Assembly (NCBI GenBank): GCA_017453005.1
Contig: JAFTKY010000061.1
Coordinates: 1-49,752, forward strand
DNA length: 49,752 nt
From: Clostridia bacterium
GTDB taxonomy: Bacteria; Bacillota; Clostridia; Oscillospirales; CAG-272
Direction: 5' to 3'
Shown here piece after piece: positions 7,965 through 15,660 of the stretch. Positions within the stretch are counted from its first letter, which is position 1. Every line of letters starts with the position of its first letter. The position numbers were made by a program, and so were the translations under genes. Under the pieces are notes generated by a model, which made no database searches, had not been told where the DNA came from, and saw only the letters and a list, made by a program, of their open reading frames with translations.

Positions 7965-9110
7965 TTATTTTTCCACCGCGTACAAATTTATGTCCCACGC
8001 GGGAATGTACGTCATTCTTCTTAAATAGAATTTGTAGCTCGGCTGGATCTTATGCAAAAGCAGAGGAAGATCAAACAAGTCCTCGCTTCTGTGGTAGAGC
8101 GAGACGAGCAGAGAAGGACAGCAACACTGAATAGTTTTCTGTGAGCCGAGAAGAGCCTCGCGCTCCGAGCCCTCAACGTCGTATTTTATATAGTCCGCAC
8201 GGCGTCCGTTGAGAATATTGTCAAGTGAGTTTACCTTGACCTCGCTTATTTTTTTGCTGCGGGAGTTTATCGCGTCCGAAAAATCCGACGAGTTTTGCAA
8301 AAGCCCCGCATTTCTGTTTCCGCTTTTGTCAAAATACAGAGTGTCGGCGTCACTCCACGCGCCGAGATTGTGTGCTTCAAGCTCAAATGGGGGACTTTCA
8401 AGGGAAGTGTAATACTCATTCAGCTTGTGAAAATTCCGTGCGTCGGGCTCAAATGCATAAACTCTTTTTAGACCCGGAGCATACGGCAAAAGCTCGCGTA
8501 TCGTGTCGCCGTTGTATGCGCCGAGGTCGGCGTAGCTTTCTATTTTGTCTGCGTGGAGAATGCTTTTATACGCCTCTGACTTGTCCGCCTCGCAGGCGCG
8601 CAGGTGCGAAATATCCCCCGAGAGCTTATATGCGATTATCTCGCGGTAAATTTTGCGGGATTCATCGTCCGCAAAAAGCAGCTCGGCCTCACGGAATTTA
8701 TCAATATTGCGCTCATAAAAATCGCGATTGAAGATTGTGTTGCCAAACACGGGCACGTCGGGGGCGTAAAGCTCACATTCGGAAGCTATTTTATAAATGT
8801 TTTCAAGCACGTCGGGAAGGGAGGAGGCAAACGAGAGCAGGACTATTATATTGTTCGCGCCGTATTTCTCCTTGACCTCGGAATAGGACAGCACTCTTTT
8901 TCCGTGAAAGAGATGTCCGCGCACAAATCCGTCGCTTGCGAAAAAGTCGGATACTGCGATACCGTATCTCTCGCACACGGAAAGAATCTTATCCGCGCCG
9001 TTGCCCATGCCGTACATGACGATGCTTTTGGTGCTTTTTGACAGATAAGACCACAGGTCTATGTAATTTTCCGAGCTTTTGAGTAGGGTTTCTGTTGACA
9101 ATTTGTTCAT
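7965..9110 (-). CDS. FkbM-family methyltransferase with N-terminal Rossmann-like domain
   Basis: 381 residues. The C-terminal part (about 190-360) has the SAM-binding pattern DLGAYNGDT and FEPD, then YIKYDVEGSE, characteristic of FkbM-type O-methyltransferases, which often act on polysaccharides or glycans. The N-terminal ~130 residues carry a separate nucleotide-binding-like motif (YGMGNGADKI, then a serine/aspartate-rich turn), a layout seen in cell-surface polysaccharide enzymes. The ribosome binding site at 9110 is weak. Together with the SDR gene downstream it may modify a surface sugar (inference). Confidence 0.8.
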   Translation of the reverse strand: MNKLSTETLLKSSENYIDLWSYLSKSTKSIVMYGMGNGADKILSVCERYGIAVSDFFASDGFVRGHLFHGKRVLSYSEVKEKYGANNIIVLLSFASSLPDVLENIYKIASECELYAPDVPVFGNTIFNRDFYERNIDKFREAELLFADDESRKIYREIIAYKLSGDISHLRACEADKSEAYKSILHADKIESYADLGAYNGDTIRELLPYAPGLKRVYAFEPDARNFHKLNEYYTSLESPPFELEAHNLGAWSDADTLYFDKSGNRNAGLLQNSSDFSDAINSRSKKISEVKVNSLDNILNGRRADYIKYDVEGSEREALLGSQKTIQCCCPSLLVSLYHRSEDLFDLPLLLHKIQPSYKFYLRRMTYIPAWDINLYAVEK

Positions 9111-9220
9111 TCTGTGCTATACTTTCTGTAAAGAATTATAATTTACCTTAATTATATCATTTGATTTATATTTTGTAAAGTGTTACATAGGCAAGTTTGA
9201 AAACAAATTTTCAAACACGC

Positions 9221-9245
9221 CTTTTGTGCCTCGTCCGGCACAAAA
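9221..9245. repeat. Hairpin in the divergent leader region
   Basis: TTTTGTGCC and GGCACAAAA form a 9-bp stem with a 6-nt loop in the leader of the HIT gene, next to another inverted repeat (GTTTGAA...TTCAAAC). Role unknown. Confidence 0.45.
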
Positions 9246-9279
9246 CACCGAAATTTTTTAGAAAGGAACGGTCAAAAAA

Positions 9280-9618
9280 ATGGATTGTTTATTTTGTAAA
9301 ATAATTGCGGGGGACATTCCCTCATCGAAGGTTTACGAGGATGAGGCGGTCTACGCCTTCAAGGATATAAACCCCCAGGCACCCGTTCACGTGCTCGTCG
9401 TACCCAAGGCGCATATTGAGTCTGCGGACTGCATAAATTCGGACAATTCCGATGCGGTAAAGGCTGTGTTTGAGGCGATTCCGAAGGTTGCGGCGTCCCT
9501 CGGGCTTGTGAACGGCTACAGAGTTATCACCAATATCGGTGAGGACGGATGCCAGAGTGTCCGTCACATACATTTCCATGTGCTCGGAGGCAAAAAGCTC
9601 CCCGAGAATATGGGTTAA
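9280..9618 (+). CDS. HIT-family purine nucleoside phosphoramidase-like protein
   Basis: 112 residues, the standard size for HinT-type proteins. It opens with the conserved CLFCKIIAGDIP and contains the histidine triad HIHFHVLGG near residues 95-103, where the middle histidine is the nucleophile. HinT proteins hydrolyse nucleoside phosphoramidates and aminoacyl adenylates. GAAAGGAAC precedes the start. The gene is followed after 16 nt by a nucleotidyltransferase gene, suggesting a two-gene operon. Confidence 0.93.
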   Translation: MDCLFCKIIAGDIPSSKVYEDEAVYAFKDINPQAPVHVLVVPKAHIESADCINSDNSDAVKAVFEAIPKVAASLGLVNGYRVITNIGEDGCQSVRHIHFHVLGGKKLPENMG

Positions 9619-9634
9619 GAGATAGGAGAAAAAC

Positions 9635-10552
9635 ATGAAAACTACACTTATTATAATGGCTGCGGGCATTGGCTCGCGTTACGGCGGCGGCATAAAGCAG
9701 CTTGCCGAGGTCGGTCCCTCGGGCGAGATAATTCTGGATTATTCCATTCACGACGCTCTTGAGGCAGGCTTTGACGACGTTATTTTCATTATCAGACGCG
9801 ACATTGAGGCGGATTTCCGCGAGGTTATCGGCAACAGAATGGAGAAGGTATGCCCCTGCACGTACGTGTTCCAGGACATACACAATCTTCCCCGACACAT
9901 GGTTATGCCCGAGGGCAGAACAAAGCCTTGGGGTACGGGACACGCAGTGCTTTCCTGCAAGGGCGCGCTCAAGAACCCCGGTTGTATCATCAACGCCGAC
10001 GACTACTACGGCAAGGAAGCGTTCGTGCAGATGCATGATTTTATCGTAAATAAGATGGACACAGTCAATACAGAGTGCCTTGACATAGCTATGCCAGGAT
10101 TTATCCTCAAGAACACCCTGAGCGACAACGGAAGCGTCACGCGCGGTATTTGCGAGGTGGATATGCTCGGTCATCTTACCGATATTGACGAGACGAAGAA
10201 TATTTACAAGGACGGAGATGGCGCGTATAAGCTTGTTGACGAAGAAAAGGTCGCACTTGACGCAGATGCCGCCGTTTCCATGAATATGTGGGCGATAACC
10301 CCCGAGTTTGTAAACAGACTTGAGGATGGCTTTGCCGAATTTCTTGAGGCAGGAAATCTCGGTGACAAGAAGGCGGAATACCTCCTTCCCACGATTATCG
10401 GCGATATGATAAAGGACGGCAGTGCGCGCGTCACCGTTCTCCCCACCAATGATAAGTGGTTTGGCGTGACCTACGCCGAGGACAGAGCCACGGTAGCAGA
10501 CGAGTTTGATAAGCTCACCAAAGCAGGAGTTTATAAAACACCGTTGTTTTGA
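9635..10552 (+). CDS. Sugar-phosphate nucleotidyltransferase-like protein
   Basis: 305 residues with the Rossmann-like NTP-transferase fold. The N-terminus LIIMAAGIGSRYGGG is a variant of the glycine-rich nucleotide loop (GGxGxRxG), followed by a metal-binding NADDYYG near residue 125. Members activate sugars as nucleotide diphosphates; the acceptor sugar is not evident. GGAGAAA precedes the start. It shares an operon with the HIT gene and ends 14 nt before a strong terminator. Confidence 0.82.
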   Translation: MKTTLIIMAAGIGSRYGGGIKQLAEVGPSGEIILDYSIHDALEAGFDDVIFIIRRDIEADFREVIGNRMEKVCPCTYVFQDIHNLPRHMVMPEGRTKPWGTGHAVLSCKGALKNPGCIINADDYYGKEAFVQMHDFIVNKMDTVNTECLDIAMPGFILKNTLSDNGSVTRGICEVDMLGHLTDIDETKNIYKDGDGAYKLVDEEKVALDADAAVSMNMWAITPEFVNRLEDGFAEFLEAGNLGDKKAEYLLPTIIGDMIKDGSARVTVLPTNDKWFGVTYAEDRATVADEFDKLTKAGVYKTPLF

Positions 10553-10565
10553 AGTGAATAAAAAC

Positions 10566-10595
10566 AAAACCCGTTGAGTTTTCTCAACGGGTTTT
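10566..10595 (+). terminator. Intrinsic terminator after the nucleotidyltransferase gene
   Basis: AAAACCCGTTGAG pairs perfectly with CTCAACGGGTTTT across a TTTT loop. It can also act on the opposite strand for the RHH gene. Confidence 0.85.
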
Positions 10596-10630
10596 ATCTG
10601 TAGTGGCAGATTTTATATCTGACCGTTTTT

Positions 10631-10825
10631 TTATTTTACCTCGCAGTAATCCATTGCGTAGTCCAGTAGCATATTTATGAGATCATTTCGAGAACGGTTT
10701 GTCTTTTTTGCGAGATCGTCCAGACGTTCAACGGTTTCATCTTTTATACGTATAGAAAATGTTTTGTGACCGTCATCACCCTTTAATTTTTTTGAAATTA
10801 CTAAGTTCTTTTCGGGTTTATTCAT
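10631..10825 (-). CDS. Ribbon-helix-helix (CopG/Arc-type) transcriptional regulator
   Basis: 64 residues. The segment KTFSIRIKDETVERLDDLA forms the ribbon and first helix and SRNDLINMLLDYAMD the second helix, typical of RHH DNA-binding dimers. A strong AGGTGATG site precedes the start at 10825. The gene is divergent from the small membrane protein gene at 11040. The intervening promoter is packed with TATGTTA half-sites, so this protein probably represses that promoter and perhaps its own (inference). Confidence 0.85.
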   Translation of the reverse strand: MNKPEKNLVISKKLKGDDGHKTFSIRIKDETVERLDDLAKKTNRSRNDLINMLLDYAMDYCEVK

Positions 10826-10860
10826 GTTGCATCACCTCACCATAATTATAACCTGATAAA

Positions 10861-10936
10861 TAACATAAAAATATGTTATTATTTTTAACATAAACACTTG
10901 ACAAGCCAAACGCTGTATGTTATAATTTATAACATA
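10861..10936. promoter_or_regulatory. Operator-like array of TATGTTA half-sites
   Basis: Four half-sites alternate in orientation: TAACATA 10861-10867, TATGTTA 10872-10878, TAACATA 10886-10892 and TATGTTA 10916-10922, with a fifth, TAACATA, at 10930-10936. The last two form a palindrome that contains the -10 box. RHH dimers bind short repeated half-sites of this kind. Confidence 0.65.
10898..10926 (+). promoter_or_regulatory. Consensus sigma-A promoter of the membrane protein gene
   Basis: TTGACA at 10898-10903, 17-nt spacer, TATAAT at 10921-10926, embedded in the half-site palindrome. It leaves an untranslated leader of about 105 nt before the start at 11040. Confidence 0.85.
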
Positions 10937-11039
10937 CACCAAGGTGTTTTTGTTAGCTCATAGAATACTATGCTCTTGTTGAATGCCGGTACAACAGGAG
11001 TAGACCTCCGGTATTAAGACATCAAAGAAGGAGATAATT

Positions 11040-11489
11040 ATGTCTGAAAATCAAAAAAAGCAACCAAACAAATTTTTAACCACTATGTTCATAGTGGCAG
11101 GAGTCCTGTTGGCGATTTCCGTAGTGCTGATCTTATTGGCAGTCTTAACAAAAAGCTCAGTTTTCAATTTTATTCTCTTTATTTGCGGTATTATTGAGAT
11201 CACCGTCGGAATAATATTCTTCAAAATCGCAAAAAGACGCATACGCTATACCTGTCCTGAATGCGGAACAAAGAGAAAACATCACAGAGCATATATTTCA
11301 ACAACAAAGCGTGATAGTAACAACACAGAGGCTTTTACAAGCAAATATACTCATCATTATCTTGATACATATGTTTGTCCTGCTTGTGGATGCAAAATGG
11401 ATGAAAAGGTTAAGAAGAGCGGTGGAACATATGTTGTGTATAAAGACAATAGGGTTGATGATAGACGCATAGAGCCTGAAGAGTTTTAA
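11040..11489 (+). CDS. Small membrane protein with zinc-ribbon tail
   Basis: 149 residues. Two hydrophobic segments (about 14-37 and 43-62) are followed by a cytoplasmic-type tail with CPECG and CPACGC pairs, which should bind zinc. A strong GAAGGAG site precedes the start. It is cotranscribed with a 64-residue membrane protein 16 nt downstream and driven by a promoter that the neighbouring RHH regulator probably controls. Function unknown; the regulated small-membrane-protein layout could be a stress or mobile accessory module. Confidence 0.75.
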   Translation: MSENQKKQPNKFLTTMFIVAGVLLAISVVLILLAVLTKSSVFNFILFICGIIEITVGIIFFKIAKRRIRYTCPECGTKRKHHRAYISTTKRDSNNTEAFTSKYTHHYLDTYVCPACGCKMDEKVKKSGGTYVVYKDNRVDDRRIEPEEF

Positions 11490-11505
11490 TGGAGGAGAAA
11501 AAATA

Positions 11506-11700
11506 ATGAGTAAAAAATTCGATAAATCTTCGTTTAAGAAAGCAAATGACCGATTGGCAATAGTATTTGTTGTATTATTTTTGCTTGGAGCTGTTTCCGT
11601 TATTTGTGCCTTTACCGTAGGAAATGGTCTTTCGGCAGAGGACAGGTCTGAGGCAACTATGTCCAATTATGACACTTATAGCTCCATGGAGATTGTTTGA
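11506..11700 (+). CDS. Small single-span membrane protein
   Basis: 64 residues with one hydrophobic helix (about 18-40: LAIVFVVLFLLGAVSVICAF) and a charged N-terminus. TGGAGG lies 9 nt before the start. It lies 16 nt after the zinc-ribbon membrane protein and is probably its operon partner. No family recognised. Confidence 0.65.
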   Translation: MSKKFDKSSFKKANDRLAIVFVVLFLLGAVSVICAFTVGNGLSAEDRSEATMSNYDTYSSMEIV

Positions 11701-11812
11701 CTGTTGCATGGCTTCTGCGAAAGGTGATAATTCATTTTATATTCCGGCTATGAAAGAGATGATTTGAACAGCATGGAATGAACATGAATCCAAGTGATTT
11801 AAAAGTAGAGAA

Positions 11813-11838
11813 AAAGAGCGTGGCAACACGCTCTTTTT
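11813..11838 (+). terminator. Intrinsic terminator of the small membrane protein operon
   Basis: AAAGAGCGTG and CACGCTCTTT form a 10-bp stem with a GCAA loop and a T tail. Confidence 0.85.
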
Positions 11839-11875
11839 TGCTATTGGTTTAAAGGTTTTTGAAGAGTAGAGGTGC

Positions 11876-11913
11876 GGGGGAGGAAAACTTTTTTCAAAAA
11901 GTTATCCTCCCCC
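11876..11913 (-). terminator. GC-rich hairpin downstream of ilvE
   Basis: GGGGGAGGA (11876-11884) pairs with TCCTCCCCC (11905-11913), with an additional AACTTTTT/AAAAAGTT inner stem. It lies 20 nt after the ilvE stop. There is no clean U-tract, so it may be a terminator or an mRNA-stabilising hairpin. Confidence 0.55.
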
Positions 11914-11932
11914 ACAATTCTATCATATTCAA

Positions 11933-12955
11933 TTACATAATCTCGCAGATCCAGCCTTCGGGTGCAGGGATGCTACCCATCTGGATGCCCGTGAGGGTCT
12001 CGTAGAGCTTCTTTGTCTTTGCTCCCATGTCGGACATTCCCGAGGGGAAGCAAATTTCTCTGCCGTGGTCAACTATCTTGCCAACGGGTGAGATAACTGC
12101 CGCCGTGCCGCAAAGTCCGCATTCCTCAAAGCTGTCAAGCTCGGAGAGGTATATCTCGCGCTCCTCAACCTCCATGCCGAGATATTCCTTTGCAACGTAA
12201 AGGAGGGAACGGCGTGTGATAGAGGGAAGGATGCTGGATGACTTAGGCGTGACGAGCGTGTTGCCCTTGATAAGAATGATGTTCGCGCCGCCCGTTTCCT
12301 CGAGCTTCGTGCGGGTCTGGGGGTCGAGATAGATGTTCTCGTCATATCCCTGCTCGTGCGCGTCAACTATATTGTAAAGGCTCATGGCGTAGTTAAGACC
12401 CGCCTTGATGTGTCCCGTTCCGTGAGGAGCGGCGCGGTCAAGGTCGGATATGCGTACCGTCAAGGGACGGACGCCGCCCTTGAAATAAGGGCCTACGGGA
12501 GTTGCAAATATTCTGAACTGATACTCGTTTGCGGGCTTTACGCCGATTACCGAGTTTGTACCCATCATGAAGGGACGAAGATAGAGCGTCGCGCCCGAGC
12601 CGTAGGGAGGAACGTACGCCGCGTTTGCGCGGACGACCTGCTTTACACCATCAATAAACTGCTCGACGGGGATCGCGGGCATTTTGAGCTGATTGCAGGA
12701 ATCCACCATTCTCTGCGCGTTGAGGTCGGGGCGGAAGGCAACTATCTTTCCGTCCTTTGTGGTATATGCCTTTAGTCCCTCAAAGCAGGTCTGCGCATAC
12801 TGAAATACGCAAGCGCACTCGTTGAGGGTGATGTTGGCTTCGCTTGTAAGACAGCCGTCGTCCCACTTACCGTCGCGGTAGTTTGCAACGTATCTCTGCT
12901 CGGTCTGAATGTATCCGAAACCGATGCTATCCCACTGAATATTTTTCTTTTCCAT
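11933..12955 (-). CDS. ilvE: Branched-chain amino acid aminotransferase
   Basis: 340 residues from a start with TTTGGAGG 8 nt upstream; an in-frame upstream start at 13000 lacks a site. Fold-type IV PLP aminotransferase: the Schiff-base lysine is in HIKAGLNYAMS, and the cofactor-binding EETGGANI follows about 35 residues on. It transfers the amino group between glutamate and the 2-keto acids of Leu, Ile and Val in the cytosol. It is monocistronic here, with its own downstream hairpin and no other branched-chain genes nearby. Confidence 0.95.
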   Translation of the reverse strand: MEKKNIQWDSIGFGYIQTEQRYVANYRDGKWDDGCLTSEANITLNECACVFQYAQTCFEGLKAYTTKDGKIVAFRPDLNAQRMVDSCNQLKMPAIPVEQFIDGVKQVVRANAAYVPPYGSGATLYLRPFMMGTNSVIGVKPANEYQFRIFATPVGPYFKGGVRPLTVRISDLDRAAPHGTGHIKAGLNYAMSLYNIVDAHEQGYDENIYLDPQTRTKLEETGGANIILIKGNTLVTPKSSSILPSITRRSLLYVAKEYLGMEVEEREIYLSELDSFEECGLCGTAAVISPVGKIVDHGREICFPSGMSDMGAKTKKLYETLTGIQMGSIPAPEGWICEIM

Positions 12956-13102
12956 AATATGCCTCCAAAAATTATAAAATACTGTCGATTGGGGCAGCAA
13001 TTTACTTTGATAAAGTAATTATATCACAGAAATCTTAATCTTTCAATATAATTTTCAAATTTTTCTTGAAAGATAGGGAGTTTTATATTATAATTAAGGT
13101 AT

Positions 13103-13128
13103 CGTAGGGCGGGGGCTTGCTCCCGCCG
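13103..13128. repeat. REP-like palindrome upstream of the AlaX-type gene
   Basis: CGTAGGGCGGGGGCTTGCTC continues as a GGCGGG...CCCGCC palindrome with a GCTTGC loop. It matches, with changes in the stem, the two palindromes inside the RAYT gene 1.4 kb downstream, so it belongs to the same REP family. Confidence 0.7.
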
Positions 13129-13147
13129 CAGAATTGGAGAAGATTTA

Positions 13148-14305
13148 ATGGACACAAAAAGAACTCACAGATTATTTGACGAGGACTCAAAGGCATATAA
13201 ATTTTCGGCAGCCGTGCTTTCGTGTGAGGAGTGTGACGGAAAATATACCGTCGTGCTTGACGGCACGCTGTTCTTTCCCGAGGAGGGAGGACAGACGTCG
13301 GACACGGGCACGCTTGGCGGAGCTGCCGTGACGTACGTTTACGAAAAGCAGGGTGTCATTTACCACGAGTGTGACAAACCCCTCTCGGTCGGTGACGAGG
13401 TCATAGGAGAGATAGACTACGGTCCGCGTTTTCGCAAGATGCAAAACCACACGGGCGAGCATATTATTTCGGGAATAGTGCATAAGCTCTACGGCTATGA
13501 CAACGTGGGCTTTCATCTAAATTCGGAGTACATGAGCATAGATTTCAACGGCGAGCTGACACGCGAGCAGCTTGACGAAATTGAGCTTTTGGCTAACGGA
13601 ACGGTTGTGAGATGTCTGCCCGTCAAGGCGTACTACCCAAGCCCCGACGAGCTTGTCAGCATGAACTACCGCTCAAAGCTTGACCTCACCGAAAATATCC
13701 GTATCGTGCAGATAGGCGACGTTGACGTGTGCGCGTGCTGTGCGCCCCACGTTGAGAACACGGGAGAGGTCGGAATAATAAAGATACTTGATTTTATGCG
13801 CTACAAGGGTGGAGTGAGGATAAACGCGCTTTGCGGTCTTGACGCGCTCTGTGACTACGGCAATAGATACAGCCAAATATACGCCATTTCCACAAAAATC
13901 TCCGCAAAGCAGGACGATGTCGTATCAGGTGTTGACAGGCTTCTTGCTGATATAGAGGAGCAGAGAGCAAAAATTTCAGCACTCAAGCGCGAGCTTCAGG
14001 CGTATAAATTGTCCGAGCTGTCCGAGACGGACGGAAATATCTGTATTTTCGACGATGGCGACGATATGACGTCCATGCGTCATTTTGCCAACGAGGCAGT
14101 CAAAAAGTGCGGTGGCATCTGCGCGGTGTTCTGCGGTGATGACGAGCGCGGATACAGATATATCATCATGAGCCGCCAAATTGACCTCAAGCCTCTTGCA
14201 AAGGAGATAAATACCGCCCTCGACGGTCGCGGCGGCGGCTCGTCCGAAATGCTCACGGGCAGCTGCAAAGCAAAAAGGGAAGTCATTGAGGGGTATTTTG
14301 CATGA
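13148..14305 (+). CDS. Alanyl-tRNA editing protein, AlaX-II-like with DHHA1 tail
   Basis: 385 residues. An N-terminal OB-like region with EEGGQTSDTG is followed by the editing-domain zinc ligands HTGEH (near residue 100) and CCAPHVENTGEVG (near 196). The C-terminal ~110 residues resemble the DHHA1 domain (GGGSSEMLTGSCK). Such proteins hydrolyse Ser-tRNA(Ala) or Gly-tRNA(Ala) in trans, supporting alanyl-tRNA synthetase quality control. TTGGAGAAG precedes the start. The stop overlaps the start of the RAYT gene by 4 nt, an odd coupling of a housekeeping gene and a transposase-like gene. Confidence 0.9.
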   Translation: MDTKRTHRLFDEDSKAYKFSAAVLSCEECDGKYTVVLDGTLFFPEEGGQTSDTGTLGGAAVTYVYEKQGVIYHECDKPLSVGDEVIGEIDYGPRFRKMQNHTGEHIISGIVHKLYGYDNVGFHLNSEYMSIDFNGELTREQLDEIELLANGTVVRCLPVKAYYPSPDELVSMNYRSKLDLTENIRIVQIGDVDVCACCAPHVENTGEVGIIKILDFMRYKGGVRINALCGLDALCDYGNRYSQIYAISTKISAKQDDVVSGVDRLLADIEEQRAKISALKRELQAYKLSELSETDGNICIFDDGDDMTSMRHFANEAVKKCGGICAVFCGDDERGYRYIIMSRQIDLKPLAKEINTALDGRGGGSSEMLTGSCKAKREVIEGYFA

Positions 14306-14850
14306 GCGAATTGCCAAAAAGAAAACCCACGAGACTGAAGCATTTTGATTACAGTAGCGCAGGCGCGTATTTTGTGACGATTTGCACACAGGACAGAAAA
14401 CGGGTATTGTCTGAAATTGTCAGACCGAATTTCACGGATGCAAACGAAATATTGGTTGCAGATTCCGTAGGGGAGGGGCTTGCTCCTCCCGAAGTGCGAT
14501 TGACAGAAATAGGCAAAATTGCTGAAGAACAACTACTTTTGCTTGAAAACCGTTATCCCAATCTAACGATTGATAATTACGTTATTATGCCCGACCATAT
14601 ACATATTATTGTGCTTTTGCGCGGAACGGGAGGAGCAAGCCCCTCCCCTACGGTGCATGATATAGTTTGCACGTTTAAATCGCTGACATCTCGTCTGTGC
14701 AAGCAACGACACGGAATAGGGAAAATGTTTCAACGCTCGTGTGCGGAGCATGTTATCCGTGACCAAAAGGACTATGAAATAAGACGCAAATATATCTATG
14801 AGAACCCTATTAAATGGTATTACAAAAATGTTGAAAATGGGGAAGGCTAA
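14302..14850 (+). CDS. REP-associated tyrosine transposase (RAYT, Y1-type)
   Basis: 182 residues of the IS200/Y1 HUH superfamily. The metal-binding HxH lies in MPDHIHIIV and the candidate catalytic tyrosine in RRKYIYENP. RAYTs are single-copy domesticated relatives of IS200 transposases thought to mobilise REP palindromes. Remarkably, the gene contains two REP palindromes in opposite orientation (14465-14491 and 14627-14653), translated in frame as VGEGLAPPEV and GTGGASPSPTV. A third REP sits upstream of the preceding gene. It overlaps the AlaX-type gene by 4 nt and ends at a perfect terminator. Confidence 0.9.
   Translation: MSELPKRKPTRLKHFDYSSAGAYFVTICTQDRKRVLSEIVRPNFTDANEILVADSVGEGLAPPEVRLTEIGKIAEEQLLLLENRYPNLTIDNYVIMPDHIHIIVLLRGTGGASPSPTVHDIVCTFKSLTSRLCKQRHGIGKMFQRSCAEHVIRDQKDYEIRRKYIYENPIKWYYKNVENGEG
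14465..14491. repeat. REP palindrome inside the RAYT gene (forward copy)
   Basis: A 27-nt unit whose core is GGGGAGGGGCTTGCTCCTCCC, exactly inverted at 14627-14653. It encodes the loop between the second and third beta elements of the transposase. Confidence 0.85.
14627..14653. repeat. REP palindrome inside the RAYT gene (inverted copy)
   Basis: Exact 27-nt reverse complement of 14465-14491. It directly follows the codons for the HxH motif strand. The two copies could pair to form a large stem in mRNA or single-stranded DNA. Confidence 0.85.
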
Positions 14851-14879
14851 AAAAACGACTCGCTATGCGAGTCGTTTTT
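14851..14879 (+). terminator. Intrinsic terminator after the RAYT gene
   Basis: AAAACGACTCGC and GCGAGTCGTTTT form a 12-bp stem with a 3-nt loop. It serves both this gene and the convergent XRE gene. Confidence 0.88.
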
Positions 14880-14884
14880 GCTGT

Positions 14885-15085
14885 TTACTCAAAGAAATCA
14901 TTCACAGTGCACCCGAGAATATACGCGAGCGCGGGGAGGAAGGTTATGTCGGGGTAGCACTCGCATCTTTCCCATTTTGATATTGCCTGCGCGGAAACGC
15001 ATAAAAGCTGACCGAACTGTTCTTGAGTAAGGTTGTTCTCCTTGCGGTATTTTTTGATTTTGTCCGAAATCGTGATTTTTTTCAT
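14885..15085 (-). CDS. Small XRE-family helix-turn-helix protein
   Basis: 66 residues, essentially a lone HTH_3 domain: IKKYRKENNLTQEQFGQLL, then VSAQAISKWERCECYPDI. Such single-domain regulators bind operator DNA as dimers. The ribosome binding site is weak. It lies 20 nt downstream of the ArsR/DUF2087 gene on the same strand, so it may be the last gene of a three-gene leftward operon. Confidence 0.85.
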   Translation of the reverse strand: MKKITISDKIKKYRKENNLTQEQFGQLLCVSAQAISKWERCECYPDITFLPALAYILGCTVNDFFE

Positions 15086-15105
15086 AATACTTTATTTGTT
15101 AGCCA

Positions 15106-15660
15106 CTAGGTCTCTTTCTCACGTGCCATGATACCGCAGGCTATCATCTCGCGGCGAATGGTGCAGTGATCCTCGTGAAAGTTGTGTATTATCTCGTTGA
15201 CCTCTTTTTCGTCATAAGTGCGGTCGCCATCAAAGCTTTTGGCAATTTCGGCAATAACTATCTCGCGCTTTTTTCTTTGAGCCGGAAGCTGTATCAGTCT
15301 TCCGTACTTAAAGAAATGTGACAATACCTGCTGCTTGTATTTTTCATCGGTGGTCGGTGTGGGCTCGTCATTTTTGATAAGCTCGTAAAGAGGCTTGTCG
15401 AATATATCGCGATTGAGAGAATATATCATATAAAACTGCGAGCGCGAGCAGTTTACCACGCCTGCCGACTCCATTTTTTTGAGGTGGTAACAGATGGTGG
15501 CGGGGGTGAGAGAAAGCTCGCAGGCAATTTTTTCAACGTATGAGTCCTCGTGCATAAGTATATTAAGGATCTCAAGGCGCGTCTCGTCGGCGAGTAGCTT
15601 TAAAAGTTCAAGCTTTTGTTTTATTGACTCGCTTCTCGTTGAGCTTGTAGAATCAACCAT
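15106..15660 (-). CDS. ArsR-type HTH regulator with C-terminal DUF2087
   Basis: 184 residues from a start with GAGGAGG 6 nt upstream. The N-terminal half is a winged helix of the ArsR class (LKLLADETRLEILNILMH, TPATICYHLKKMESAGVV). The C-terminal ~65 residues (FFKYGRLIQLPAQRKKR, FDGDRTYDEKEVNEII) match the DUF2087 pattern found on several Firmicute regulators. No metal-binding cysteines of classical ArsR sensors are visible. The start overlaps the stop of the upstream unknown gene by 8 nt. Confidence 0.85.
   Translation of the reverse strand: MVDSTSSTRSESIKQKLELLKLLADETRLEILNILMHEDSYVEKIACELSLTPATICYHLKKMESAGVVNCSRSQFYMIYSLNRDIFDKPLYELIKNDEPTPTTDEKYKQQVLSHFFKYGRLIQLPAQRKKREIVIAEIAKSFDGDRTYDEKEVNEIIHNFHEDHCTIRREMIACGIMAREKET

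Noticed and set aside
9527..10567. 346-residue open frame antisense to the HIT and nucleotidyltransferase genes
   Set aside because: No ribosome site and no recognised domain; it covers two well-supported genes on the other strand.
12356..12775. Frame opposite ilvE
   Set aside because: No start site and no domain; it is a shadow of ilvE.
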